Below are positions 25,924-35,646 of a stretch of DNA of 64,000 nucleotides, one piece after another. A program made the position numbers and the translations under genes. The stretch spans positions 620,001-684,000 of the forward strand of contig NZ_JACHVV010000002.1 of NCBI RefSeq assembly GCF_014190935.1, read 5' to 3'. Under the pieces are notes generated by a model. The model was not told the origin of the DNA. It made no database searches and saw only the letters and a program-made list of their open reading frames with translations. Each line of letters starts with the position of its first letter. Within the stretch, counting starts at the first letter, position 1. The DNA is from Chryseomonas sp014190935. Lineage in GTDB: Bacteria; Pseudomonadota; Gammaproteobacteria; Pseudomonadales; Pseudomonadaceae.

Positions 25924-26544
25924 ATGAGCGAGACCCAGGCGCTCATGACGGCGCTGTATCAGGAACTGCTCGGGGCTCAGGCCAGCCTGTCGGAGTACGA
26001 GTTGCTGCAGGCCTTGCGCCGCGCCGGTTCGCCCCTCGTACCCCCGCGCCCGGTAACCGACAACTACGAACTCTTCCGCCTGCATTTTCGCGTCTTCAAC
26101 GCCCTCTACCAGTTGCGCGACCGGTTGCGTGCCGAACAGCGCGCCGAACTGGTCATCAGCGCCCTGCGCATCGAACTGCGGCCCTATCTGCGCGCCCGGC
26201 CCGGACTGGTGGTGGCCGATCCACTGCGCGCCTATTACCTGGATCTCACCCAGCTGGAGACCACCACTGCGGAAGACGTGGCCAACCTGCTCAATCACTT
26301 CTGGGCGCTGGTCAATGGCGAGTCCGAACTGCTGGAAGCCCTGCGCCTGCTGGGCCTGGATCGTTCGGCGGACTATGGCCAGATCCGCCGCCGCTATCGC
26401 CAGCTCGCCAGCCGTCACCATCCGGACCATGGCGGCAGCACCGGCCGGCTGCAGACCATCAACGCGGCCATGGATACGCTGCGCAGGCACTATGGCCACC
26501 AGCCGACCGCGGACGCTAGGGTGCAGGCACGAGCTTCGGCATAA
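25924..26544 (+). CDS. DnaJ-related protein with C-terminal J domain
   Basis: A 206-residue protein with an N-terminal DNAJ_related region (PF12339, about residues 1-130) and a C-terminal J domain near 150-195. The J domain carries the HPD tripeptide in RHHPDHGGST, the Hsp70-stimulating site. No zinc-finger or client domain of classical DnaJ is present. It is likely a dedicated co-chaperone with an unknown client. The frame is open further upstream to 25759, overlapping ttcA; the ATG at MSETQALMTAL was chosen because homology starts there. The sprT-like gene follows 25 bases later. Confidence 0.85.
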   Translation: MSETQALMTALYQELLGAQASLSEYELLQALRRAGSPLVPPRPVTDNYELFRLHFRVFNALYQLRDRLRAEQRAELVISALRIELRPYLRARPGLVVADPLRAYYLDLTQLETTTAEDVANLLNHFWALVNGESELLEALRLLGLDRSADYGQIRRRYRQLASRHHPDHGGSTGRLQTINAAMDTLRRHYGHQPTADARVQARASA

Positions 26545-26569
26545 TCACCCGCCTCGCCAGAGGTTGCCC

Positions 26570-27064
26570 ATGCCTGAACAACTCCAAGCCCGGGTCGAAG
26601 ACTGCTATCGGCAGGCCGAGGCCTTCTTCAAACGTCGCTTCGCGCGCCCAGACGTCAGCCTGGCCCTGCGCGGCCAACGCGCCGGCGTCGCCCATCTCAC
26701 CGAGAACCGGTTGAGATTCAACGGGCAGCTCTATCAGGAAAATCGCGCTCACTTTCTCGAACAGACCGTGGCCCATGAGGTAGCGCATCTGGTGGCGCAC
26801 CAGCTGTTTGGTGGCGGCATCCGCCCCCATGGCGAGGAGTGGCAGCTGATCATGCGCGGCGTCTATGGCCTGCCGCCGGATCGCTGCCATACCTACGCAT
26901 TGCCGCAACGGGCACGCACCCTGTACCTGTATCGCTGCAACTGCCCGGACGGTCGCTTCGAATTCACCGCCCAGCGTCACGCCTTGGTGCGCAAGGGGCG
27001 GCGCTATCTGTGTCGACGCTGCCGCGGCCCCCTGGATTTCACCCAGGAAGTTATCCGCGGCTGA
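26570..27064 (+). CDS. sprT: SprT-like zinc metalloprotein
   Basis: A 164-residue SprT family protein. The metalloprotease-type motif VAHEVAHLVAHQLF is centred near residue 67, with a third His in HGEEW near 85, and a C-terminal zinc ribbon contributes YRCNCPDG and LCRRCRG. The eukaryotic relative Spartan degrades DNA-protein crosslinks; the bacterial role is unclear. The ORF runs from further upstream in another frame, and the ATG chosen matches where the family starts. Co-transcription with the DnaJ-related gene is likely. Confidence 0.9.
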   Translation: MPEQLQARVEDCYRQAEAFFKRRFARPDVSLALRGQRAGVAHLTENRLRFNGQLYQENRAHFLEQTVAHEVAHLVAHQLFGGGIRPHGEEWQLIMRGVYGLPPDRCHTYALPQRARTLYLYRCNCPDGRFEFTAQRHALVRKGRRYLCRRCRGPLDFTQEVIRG

Positions 27065-27107
27065 CCCTGCCGGGCCCGACCCGGGCTCCGGCCGGCAGCG
27101 AACCTCA

Positions 27108-27845
27108 TCAGCCCTGGGCGAAGACTTCGTCGAACACGTTGTGCATCGCCAGGAAGGCGCGCTTGGCCACCACCGGGTGATACTGCTGCTTGCCCGGGTT
27201 GTTGGCTTCGGGATCGGTGAAGGAATGCACCGCGCCGCCATAGCTCAACAGTTGCCAATCCACCTGGGCGGCATCCATCTCCTGGCGGAAGCCGGTCAGT
27301 TGCTCGTCCGGCACCAGCGGATCGGAAGCGCCGTGCAGCACCAGCACCGGGCCGGTGATACGGGCCGCATCGGCCGGGTTGGGCGTGTCCAGGTTGGCAT
27401 GGAAGGTCACCACCGCGCTCAGCGGGGCGCCGTCGCGCGCCAGTTCCAGGGCCGCGCAGCCGCCAAAACAGAAGCCGATGGCCGCGATCTGGTGGACGTC
27501 CACCGCCGCCGTCTCGGCCTGGGCGACCAGCGCCGCATGGGCTGCCTGCATGCGCTGGCGCAACAGGGCGCGATCGCCGCGGATCGGCGTCATGGCCGCC
27601 AGGGCCTCGTCGGCGTTCTGCGGACGCACATTGCGACCGTAGAAATCCACTACCAGGTAGGCCAGGCCGTCGGCCTCGGCCAGCGCCTTGGCCTGCTCGA
27701 CGGCGCCATGGGACACCCCCATCCAGTTGGGCGCGAAGAGCACGCCCGGGCGGGTGGGATTACCACTGGTGGCGTACACCAGCTGACTCTCGAACGGCTG
27801 ACCATCAATTTCGTAGGCAACGGGTTTTACAGTGACATCGACCAT
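27108..27845 (-). CDS. Dienelactone hydrolase family protein
   Basis: A 245-residue alpha/beta hydrolase of the dienelactone hydrolase family. The nucleophile Cys is in GFCFGGCAAL near 127, the Asp in GASDPLVPD near 172 and the His in AVHSFTDPEA near 205; together they form the Cys-Asp-His triad of the group. The natural ester or lactone is unknown. The ATG is preceded by GGAGG at a good distance; an in-frame ATG four codons earlier is less well placed. It lies just downstream of htpG, an arrangement shared with P. aeruginosa. Confidence 0.9.
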   Translation of the reverse strand: MVDVTVKPVAYEIDGQPFESQLVYATSGNPTRPGVLFAPNWMGVSHGAVEQAKALAEADGLAYLVVDFYGRNVRPQNADEALAAMTPIRGDRALLRQRMQAAHAALVAQAETAAVDVHQIAAIGFCFGGCAALELARDGAPLSAVVTFHANLDTPNPADAARITGPVLVLHGASDPLVPDEQLTGFRQEMDAAQVDWQLLSYGGAVHSFTDPEANNPGKQQYHPVVAKRAFLAMHNVFDEVFAQG

Positions 27846-27870
27846 GGGGTCCTCCAAAGGGTGGATAAGA

Positions 27871-27894
27871 AGAAGCCCGCCGAGGCGGGCTTCT
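27871..27894 (-). terminator. Rho-independent terminator after htpG
   Basis: A perfect 10-bp stem (AGAAGCCCGC with GCGGGCTTCT), with a four-base loop, lies seven bases after the htpG stop. On the minus strand the T-rich tail is short (TTCTTATCC). Confidence 0.75.
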
Positions 27895-27900
27895 CTATCT

Positions 27901-29805
27901 TCAAGCGGACAATTCCACCAGCAGTTTGTTTAACCGGCGGACATAGGCGGCGGGGTCCTTGAGGCTGTCGCCCGCGGCCAGCGCAGCCTGATCGAACAGG
28001 ATGTGCGACAGGTCGGCGAAGCGGTCCTCGTCGGGCTCGCCATCGAGTTTCTCGATCAGCGGGTGCTGCGGATTGATCTCGAAGATCGGCTTGGAATCCG
28101 GCGCCTTCTGACCACTGGCCTCCAGGATGCGGCGCATCTGCAAACCGAGGTCCTGCTCGCCGATGGCCAGGATCGCCGGCGAATCGGTCAGGCGATGGGA
28201 AACGCGGACTTCGCTGACCTGGGCATCCAGGGCCTGCTTGAGGCGCTCCACCAGCCCTTCCTTGGTCTTAGCGACCTCTTCCTGAGCCTGCTTGTCTTCT
28301 TCGCTGTCCAGCTTGCCGAGATCCAGATCGCCACGGGCGACATCGACGAAGTGCTTGCCGTCGAATTCGGTGAGATAGCTCATCAGCCACTCGTCGATGC
28401 GATCGGTCAGCAGCAGCACCTCGACACCCTTCTTGCGGAAGACCTCCAGGTGCGGGCTGTTCTTGATCTGGGCGTGGCTCTCGCCGGTCAGGTAGTAGAT
28501 CTTGTCCTGACCTTCCTTCATCCGGCCGATGTAGTCGGCCAGGGACACGTTCTGGGCATCGTCGCCGTTCTGGGTCGAGGCGAAGCGCAGCAGGCCGGCG
28601 ATCTTCTCGCGGTTGGCGAAGTCTTCCGCCGGACCTTCCTTGAGCACCTGGCCGAAGTGGCCCCAGAACGACTGGTACTTCTCCGGCTCGCTCTTGGCCA
28701 GCTTCTCGAGCATGTCCAGCACGCGCTTGGTCAGCGCCGACTTCATCGAGTCGATCACCGGATCCTTCTGCAGGATCTCGCGGGAGACGTTGAGCGACAG
28801 GTCGTTGGAATCCACCACACCCTTGATGAATCTCAGGTACAGCGGCAAGAACTGGTCGGCCTGGTCCATGATGAAGACGCGCTGCACATAGAGCTTGAGG
28901 CCCTTGGGCGCTTCGCGCTGATAGAGATCGAAGGGCGCGCGGGCCGGCACGTACAGCAGCGAGGTGTATTCGAGCTTGCCCTCGACCTTGTTGTGGCTCC
29001 AGGTCAGGGGATTCTCGAAGTCATGGCCGACGTGCTTGTAGAACTCCTGGTAGTCCTCGTCCTTGAGTTCGGTACGCGGACGGGTCCAGAGCGCGCTGGC
29101 ACGGTTGACGGTCTCCCACTCGGCTGCGGCCGGCTGCTCGTCCTCGCCACCCTGCTGCTCCTTGGGCAGCTCGATGGGCAGGCCGATGTGGTCGGAGTAC
29201 TTCTTGACCACGTTGCGCAGGCGCCAGCCATCGGCGAACTCGGTTTCCTCGGGCTTGAGGTGCAGCACGATGCGGGTACCGCGCTCGGGCTTGTCGATGT
29301 TGGCGACCTCGAACTCCCCTTCCCCCTTGGACGACCAGTGCACGCCTTCGGCGGCGGGCTGGCCGGCACGGCGGCTGTAGACGTCGACCTGGTCGGCGAC
29401 GATGAAGGCCGAATAGAAGCCCACGCCGAACTGGCCGATGAGGTTGGAATCCTTCTTCTGGTCACCGCTGAGGTTCTTCAGGAAATCGGCGGTACCGGAC
29501 TTGGCGATGGTGCCGAGGTGAGCGATCACCTCTTCGCGGCTCATGCCGATGCCGTTGTCTTCGAGGGTGACCGTGCCGGCCTCCTTGTCGAAGCTCAGGC
29601 GAATCTTCAGCGTATCCCCGCCTTCGAGCAGTTCGGGCTTGGACAAGGCCTCGAATCTGAGTTTGTCGGCCGCGTCGGAGGCGTTGGAAATCAATTCGCG
29701 CAGGAAGATTTCCTTGTTGGAATACAGCGAGTGAATCATCAGGTGAAGCAGCTGCTTCACTTCGGTCTGGAAGCCTAAGGTTTCCTTTTGAGTCTCCACA
29801 CTCAT
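27901..29805 (-). CDS. htpG: Chaperone HtpG (bacterial Hsp90)
   Basis: A 634-residue cytoplasmic ATP-dependent chaperone. The GHKL ATPase domain opens with QTEVKQLLHLMIHSLYSNKE, followed by the ATP-binding IFLRELISNASDAADKLRF near residue 33, LEDNGIGMSREE near 83 and QFGVGFYSAFIV near 125. The middle domain carries the catalytic-loop Arg region and the C-terminal domain dimerises. The length equals that of other bacterial HtpG proteins. The frame is open 75 bases further upstream, but the ATG with GGAG eight bases before it fits homology. It is a single-gene unit with a heat-shock-type promoter and a terminator. Confidence 0.97.
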   Translation of the reverse strand: MSVETQKETLGFQTEVKQLLHLMIHSLYSNKEIFLRELISNASDAADKLRFEALSKPELLEGGDTLKIRLSFDKEAGTVTLEDNGIGMSREEVIAHLGTIAKSGTADFLKNLSGDQKKDSNLIGQFGVGFYSAFIVADQVDVYSRRAGQPAAEGVHWSSKGEGEFEVANIDKPERGTRIVLHLKPEETEFADGWRLRNVVKKYSDHIGLPIELPKEQQGGEDEQPAAAEWETVNRASALWTRPRTELKDEDYQEFYKHVGHDFENPLTWSHNKVEGKLEYTSLLYVPARAPFDLYQREAPKGLKLYVQRVFIMDQADQFLPLYLRFIKGVVDSNDLSLNVSREILQKDPVIDSMKSALTKRVLDMLEKLAKSEPEKYQSFWGHFGQVLKEGPAEDFANREKIAGLLRFASTQNGDDAQNVSLADYIGRMKEGQDKIYYLTGESHAQIKNSPHLEVFRKKGVEVLLLTDRIDEWLMSYLTEFDGKHFVDVARGDLDLGKLDSEEDKQAQEEVAKTKEGLVERLKQALDAQVSEVRVSHRLTDSPAILAIGEQDLGLQMRRILEASGQKAPDSKPIFEINPQHPLIEKLDGEPDEDRFADLSHILFDQAALAAGDSLKDPAAYVRRLNKLLVELSA

Positions 29806-29858
29806 GCTACAAACTCCGCTATCGATAGGTACGCACCAGATGCCTGGCGATGTCGCGG

Positions 29859-29886
29859 AGATGGGGGCGCCCGGTGACATTTCAAC
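29859..29886 (-). promoter_or_regulatory. Predicted RpoH (sigma32) promoter of htpG
   Basis: On the minus strand GTTGAAA and CCCATCT are separated by 14 bases and lie about 54 bases upstream of the htpG ATG. Both boxes nearly match the sigma32 consensus (CTTGAAA, CCCATNT). htpG is a classic heat-shock gene, so induction by RpoH is expected. Confidence 0.72.
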
Positions 29887-30005
29887 CTTGGTGCGCTCGG
29901 TTCGCGATGCAGGTAGGAATTTGCGCGATGCTTGGGCTAGACGCGGAACTTAACTTTTAACGGTGCGCTCGAACGGCTGTCGTGTAGTTCATAAGGAGAA
30001 AACAC

Positions 30006-30287
30006 ATGAAAAAGCCCTTCGCCATCGCCCTGCTCTTCACTGCCGCCTTCGGCCTCGCCGCCTGTGACAAGCCTTCCGAAAACAAGGCTCAGGATGCTGC
30101 CAAGACCGAACAGAAAGCTCAGGAAAACCTGAACAAAGCCGCCGAGCAGAGCAACAAGGCTGCCGAGCAGCGCAACGAAGCTGCCAACGAGGCTGCCAAG
30201 GAGCAATCCAAAGGCGAAGCCACCTCGGTCAGCCCGGCCACTGGCACCACCAACGGCACCGCGCCGGCTACCCAGCCCAAGCCGTAA
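30006..30287 (+). CDS. Small coiled-coil lipoprotein
   Basis: A 93-residue predicted lipoprotein. The signal peptide carries lipobox LAAC at residues 17-20, and the mature part is almost free of hydrophobic stretches. It contains a repeated Asn/Lys/Glu/Ala-rich seven-residue pattern (NKAAEQS, NKAAEQR, NEAANEA), typical of a helical coiled coil, and ends in a Thr/Pro-rich tail. AAGGAGA precedes the ATG. The function is unknown; it resembles small envelope lipoproteins of pseudomonads. It is transcribed divergently from htpG and is closed by a strong terminator. Confidence 0.8.
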   Translation: MKKPFAIALLFTAAFGLAACDKPSENKAQDAAKTEQKAQENLNKAAEQSNKAAEQRNEAANEAAKEQSKGEATSVSPATGTTNGTAPATQPKP

Positions 30288-30301
30288 GCCGATCGGATAT
30301 G

Positions 30302-30329
30302 AAAAAAGCCCGCTGCTGCGGGCTTTTTT
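30302..30329. terminator. Bidirectional rho-independent terminator
   Basis: A perfect 12-bp stem with A6 and T6 arms surrounds a TGCT loop (GCCCGC / GCGGGC core). It serves the lipoprotein gene on the plus strand and brnQ, which converges on it, on the minus strand. Confidence 0.9.
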
Positions 30330-30342
30330 GTGGGCGCCTGAT

Positions 30343-31686
30343 TCAGGAGCGCGAGGGATCCGGCTCGGCTTCACCCTCAGGCGCACGCCCGCCATGCCTC
30401 AGACGTTCCAGCGCCAGGGCGACCAGGCCCACCACCACGGCCGGCAACAGCCAGCCCAGGCCCGAGTCGGCCAGCGGCAGCCACTGCACCGCACCGCTCA
30501 GGTAGGGTACCGTCAGGTGCGCGGCCTGCAGGCCGTCGAGGATGCCAAAGGCCAGGGCCACCAGCAGCACCGGTCCGAGGATGCGCCCGGGCGCCGCCCA
30601 GCGGGCGGTGAAAAAGCTCATCACCACCAGGGCGATGCAGGGCGGATAGATGGCGGTCAGGATCGGCACCGAGATCTGGATCAGCTGGGTCAGGCCCAGG
30701 TTGGACACCAGCAGGGAGAAGGCCGCCAGCAGGACCACCAGACTGCGATAGCTGAACGGCAGGAATTCGCTGAAGAACTCCGCGCAGGCGCAGGTCAGGC
30801 CCACCGCCGTGACCAGGCAGGCCAGGGTGATCAGCACCGCGAGGAAGTCGCTGCCGACGCTGCCGAAGGTGTGCTGCACATAGGCATGCAGGACCTCGGC
30901 GCCATTGCTGGCATGGGGTACCAGCACCCCGCTGCCGGCACCGAGCTGGAACAGACTCAGGTAGACCAGCACCAGCCCTGCCCCGGCGATGAGGCCGGCG
31001 ATGATGGTGTAGCGCGTCAGCAGCTGCGGCGCCGTCACGCCCCGGGCACGAATGGCGTTGACGATGACGATGCCGAACACCAGGGCGCCCAGGGTATCCA
31101 TGGTCAGGTAGCCGTTGACGAAGCCCTGGGACAGCGCCCGGGACGCATAGTCCGGTGCCGCCGTGGCGGGGCCCCCGGCGGGCCAGAACAGCGCCGCCCC
31201 GCCCAGCACCGCCAGGGCGAGGATCTTCAGCGGACCGAGAAAGCGCCCCACGGTGTCGAGCAGGCGTCCCGGATAGAGCGAGACCACCAGCACCACCAGG
31301 AAATACGCCAGGCTGTAGAGGAACAGCGGTATGGGTCCGTTGCCCAGCAGCGGCGCGACGCCGACCTCGAAGGACACCGTGGCGGTGCGCGGCGTGGCGA
31401 ACAGCGGGCCTACCGACAGGTAGCAGACGATGGCCAGGGTGCGGGCGGCGGTCTGGCCGAGCGGCTTGCTCAGGGCGTCCATGCCGCCGCCGACCCGCGC
31501 CAGGGCGATCAGCGTCAGCACCGGCAGGCCGACGGCGGTCAGCAGGAAGCCCAGGGCGGCGCTCCAGACATGCTCGCCTGCCTGCAGACCGACGATCGGG
31601 GGAAAGATGATGTTGCCCGCGCCGACGAACAACGCGAACGTCATGAATCCAAGGGCCAGGACATCCCGGCTTTGCAAAGCTTTCAT
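30343..31686 (-). CDS. brnQ: Branched-chain amino acid carrier BrnQ/BraB
   Basis: A 447-residue inner membrane symporter of the LIVCS family, which brings in leucine, isoleucine and valine with sodium or protons. About twelve hydrophobic segments are seen. The N-terminal signature LALGFMTFALFVGAGNIIFPP at residues 9-29 is diagnostic. The start ATG was placed at MKALQSRDVL, the family N-terminus, instead of at an in-frame ATG ten codons upstream. It lies next to sucD, an arrangement shared with P. aeruginosa, where the gene is called braB. Confidence 0.92.
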   Translation of the reverse strand: MKALQSRDVLALGFMTFALFVGAGNIIFPPIVGLQAGEHVWSAALGFLLTAVGLPVLTLIALARVGGGMDALSKPLGQTAARTLAIVCYLSVGPLFATPRTATVSFEVGVAPLLGNGPIPLFLYSLAYFLVVLVVSLYPGRLLDTVGRFLGPLKILALAVLGGAALFWPAGGPATAAPDYASRALSQGFVNGYLTMDTLGALVFGIVIVNAIRARGVTAPQLLTRYTIIAGLIAGAGLVLVYLSLFQLGAGSGVLVPHASNGAEVLHAYVQHTFGSVGSDFLAVLITLACLVTAVGLTCACAEFFSEFLPFSYRSLVVLLAAFSLLVSNLGLTQLIQISVPILTAIYPPCIALVVMSFFTARWAAPGRILGPVLLVALAFGILDGLQAAHLTVPYLSGAVQWLPLADSGLGWLLPAVVVGLVALALERLRHGGRAPEGEAEPDPSRS

Positions 31687-31849
31687 GGAAGGCAGTACCA
31701 GCAATGAGGAAAACAAGGCAGCCCGCCCTCATGGGAGCAGGTCTTGGCGGGGCCACGGCGTGGCCGTTGGAGCGGAAGGTTGCCATCCTAACGAATTACC
31801 GGCGAAAAGGCAGCCGGCAGCTGATGAGGCGTCGTGGTCGCGCCCATGA

Positions 31850-31875
31850 AAAAGGCCGCCCGAAGGCGGCCTTTT
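31850..31875 (-). terminator. Terminator at the end of the sdh-suc cluster (after sucD)
   Basis: A perfect 11-bp stem (AAAAGGCCGCC with GGCGGCCTTTT) has a CGAA tetraloop 17 bases beyond the sucD stop. The run of T on the minus strand continues past the stem. Confidence 0.85.
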
Positions 31876-31891
31876 CTGGAGTCAGTCAGGC

Positions 31892-32778
<887 letters not shown>

Positions 32779-32779
<1 letters not shown>

Positions 32780-33945
32780 TACTTACCCTCCGCGGCCTTG
32801 ACGACCTGCTGGGCAGCGTCGGTCAGGCTGGTTGCCGCGATGATGTTCAGGCCGCTTTCGGCCAGGACCTTGGCACCGAGTTCGGCGTTGTTGCCTTCCA
32901 GGCGAACCACGACCGGCACCTTCACGCCAACTTCTTTCACGGCACCGATGATGCCTTCGGCGATCATGTCGCAGCGCACGATGCCGCCGAAGATGTTGAC
33001 CAGAACGGCCTTCACGTTGCTGTCGGACAGGATGATCTTGAACGCCTCGGTCACGCGCTCTTTGGTCGCGCCACCGCCAACGTCCAGGAAGTTGGCCGGC
33101 TTGCCGCCGTGCAGGTTGACGATGTCCATGGTACCCATGGCCAGACCGGCACCGTTGACCATGCAGCCGATGCTGCCTTCCAGGGCCACGTAGTTCAGTT
33201 CCCATTTCTGCGCATGGGCTTCACGGGCGTCGTCCTGCGACGGGTCGTGGAAGGCGCGCAGCTTGGGCTGACGGTAGATGGCGTTGCTGTCGATGTTGAT
33301 CTTGGCATCCAGGCAGTGCAGGTTGCCGTCCTTCTTGATCACCAGCGGATTCACTTCCAGCAGAGCCAGGTCGTAGTCCTGGAACAGCTTGGCCAGACCG
33401 ACGAAGATCTGGGTGAACTGCTTGATCTGGTCACCTTTCAGGCCCAGCTGGAACGCCAGGTCGCGACCCTGGTAGGGCTGAGCGCCCACCAGCGGATCGA
33501 TGGTGGCCTTCAGAATCTTTTCCGGAGTGTCGTGAGCGACTTTCTCGATGTCCACGCCACCTTCGGTGGACGCCATGAACACGATACGGCGGCTGGAACG
33601 ATCGACCACGGCGCCCAGATAGAGCTCCTGATCGATGTCGGTGCAGGATTCGACCAGGATCTTGGTGACCGGCTGACCGTTGGCGTCGGTCTGGTAGGTC
33701 ACCAGACGCTGGCCCAGCCACTTGGCGGCGAATTCCTTGGCTTCTTCCTTGCTCTTGACCAGCTTCACACCACCGGCCTTACCACGGCCACCGGCATGTA
33801 CCTGGGCCTTGACGACCCACTCGTCGCCGCCGATACGGCCGCAAGCCTCGTAGGCCTCCTGGGGGGTGTCGACAGCGTAGCCTTTGGAAACGGGCAGGCC
33901 GTATTCAGCGAACAGCTGCTTACCCTGATACTCGTGGAGATTCAT
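32779..33945 (-). CDS. sucC: Succinyl-CoA synthetase, beta subunit
   Basis: A 388-residue ATP-grasp subunit that binds the nucleotide and succinate. It begins MNLHEYQGKQLFAEYGLPVS as in other bacteria. VKAQVHAGGRGKAGGVKLV near residue 45, the Mg-binding LEVNPLV near 197 and NGAGLAMGTMD near 263 are conserved. In the 184-base gap to lpd there is a 7-bp hairpin (34077-34096) but no clear terminator, so sucCD may be read from lpd or from its own promoter. Confidence 0.97.
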
Positions 33946-34129
33946 GCTTGTCTACCGTCTTCGTTGGGTATTGCGCATTCGACGCTGTGCGTTCTCCGAG
34001 CCGTCCTCCGGACGATCGCGGGCACCGCGCCACCTGTGACCCCTGCCCTCGCAAGGGTCCGAGGTGCCTTCCTGCGGTGGAGCCCTGGAGCTCCACGGCG
34101 GTCGGCGACCCCGTGGTTCCGTAAATCTC

Positions 34130-35566
34130 TTACCGCTTCTTGCGATTCACTGCGTGGATCGCATGACCGTTCACCGCCAGGGCCGCTTCGTGCAGCGCCT
34201 CGGACAGCGTCGGGTGCGAGAACACCATCATGCCCAGGTCTTCGGCACTGGAGCCGAATTCCATGGCGATGGCGCCTTGCTGCACCAGCTCCGCCGCGCT
34301 CGGGCCGACCACATGGACGCCCAGGACGCGATCGGTCTTGGCATCGGCCACGACCTTGACGAAGCCGGCGGTGTCGTTGGCCGCCAGGGCACGACCGCTG
34401 ACCGCGAAGGGGAAGGTGCCGACGTTGACTTCGACGCCTTCGGCCTTCAGGGCCTGCTCGGTCTTGCCGACCCACGCGATTTCCGGGTGGGTGTAGATCA
34501 CCGAGGGGACCAGATCATAGTTCATCTGGGCCTTGTGACCGGCGATGCGCTCGGCAACCATCACGCCCTCTTCCGAGGCCTTGTGGGCCAGCATCAGACC
34601 GCGCACGCAGTCACCGATGGCGAACACGCCCGGTACGCTGGTAGCGCAATGGTCGTCGACATAGATGTAGCCACGCTCGTCGCTTTCCACGCCGCTGTCG
34701 GATGCCAGCAGGTCGGTGGTGACCGGACGACGGCCCACGGCGACGATCAGGCGATCGAAGGTGATCTGCTTTTCTTCACCGGCTTCGGTGTAGTTGACGG
34801 TGACTTCTTCGCCGTTGACCTGGGAGCCGGTTACGCGAGCCCCCATGCGGATGTTCAGACCCTGCTTGGAGAGGATCTTGTAGGCTTCCTTGGACACCTG
34901 CTCGTCGGCGGCGACCAGGAACTTGTCCAGGGCCTCCAGCACGGTGACTTCGGCACCCAGGCGAGCCCAGACCGAACCCAGTTCCAGGCCGATGACGCCG
35001 GCACCGATCACGCCCAGACGCTTGGGCACGCTCTGGAATTCCAGGGCGCCGGTGGAATCGACGATGACCTTCTGGTCCACCGGAGCCGGCGGGATGTCGA
35101 TGGGACGCGAGCCGGACGCCAGGATGACGTTCTCGGCCTCGACCACCTGGACGTTGCCGTCCAGACCGGTGACTTCGACCTTCTTGCCGGACAGCAGCTT
35201 GCCGTTGCCTTCCAGCAGGGTCACGCCGTTCGCCTTGAACAGGGTGGCCACGCCGCCGGTGAGGTTCTTCACGATCTGGTCCTTGCGGCCGATCATAGTG
35301 GGCACGTCGATGGTGACGTTCGGCGCGTCGATGCCGTGGACCTTAAAGCCCTCGTGGGCCTCGTGGTACTTGTAGGAGCTGTCCAGCAGCGCCTTAGAGG
35401 GAATGCAACCCACGTTCAGGCAGGTGCCGCCCAGGGCGACCTTGCCTTCCTTGCCCTTGTAGCGCTCGACACAGGCCGTCTTCAGACCGAGCTGCGCGGC
35501 GCGGATAGCGGCCACGTAGCCGCCAGGGCCGGCGCCGATCACCACTACGTCGAATTTGTCGCTCAT
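34130..35566 (-). CDS. lpdG: Dihydrolipoyl dehydrogenase (E3 of 2-oxoglutarate dehydrogenase)
   Basis: A 478-residue FAD disulfide oxidoreductase that reoxidises the lipoyl group and makes NADH. FAD-binding GAGPGGYVAAIRAAQLG lies at 11-27. The redox-active pair C49/C54 sits in GGTCLNVGCIPSK, the NAD-binding GAGVIGLELGSVW is near 190 and the catalytic His is in FSHPTLSEA near 450. It lies directly after sucB, so it is the E3 of the 2-oxoglutarate complex, although pseudomonads can share it with the glycine cleavage and pyruvate complexes. Confidence 0.97.
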   Translation of the reverse strand: MSDKFDVVVIGAGPGGYVAAIRAAQLGLKTACVERYKGKEGKVALGGTCLNVGCIPSKALLDSSYKYHEAHEGFKVHGIDAPNVTIDVPTMIGRKDQIVKNLTGGVATLFKANGVTLLEGNGKLLSGKKVEVTGLDGNVQVVEAENVILASGSRPIDIPPAPVDQKVIVDSTGALEFQSVPKRLGVIGAGVIGLELGSVWARLGAEVTVLEALDKFLVAADEQVSKEAYKILSKQGLNIRMGARVTGSQVNGEEVTVNYTEAGEEKQITFDRLIVAVGRRPVTTDLLASDSGVESDERGYIYVDDHCATSVPGVFAIGDCVRGLMLAHKASEEGVMVAERIAGHKAQMNYDLVPSVIYTHPEIAWVGKTEQALKAEGVEVNVGTFPFAVSGRALAANDTAGFVKVVADAKTDRVLGVHVVGPSAAELVQQGAIAMEFGSSAEDLGMMVFSHPTLSEALHEAALAVNGHAIHAVNRKKR

Positions 35567-35608
35567 ACACTAATCCCCTTGGAGCAGCTTCAGGCAGGAA
35601 AACTTGAA

Positions 35609-35636
35609 GCGGTGCGTGGCCCCTGCCCCGCACCGC
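35609..35636 (-). other. Intercistronic hairpin between sucB and lpdG
   Basis: An 8-bp perfect stem (GCGGTGCG with CGCACCGC) encloses a 12-base loop in the 80-base gap. It lacks a T-tract. It might act as a partial terminator or as an RNA-stability element; I see no way to decide. Confidence 0.4.
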
Positions 35637-35646
35637 GAGAGCCGGA

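Noticed and set aside
34077..34096. 7-bp hairpin between sucC and lpdG as a terminator
   Set aside because: The stem is short, there is no T-tract, and sucCD may need read-through; it is mentioned only as a weak structure.
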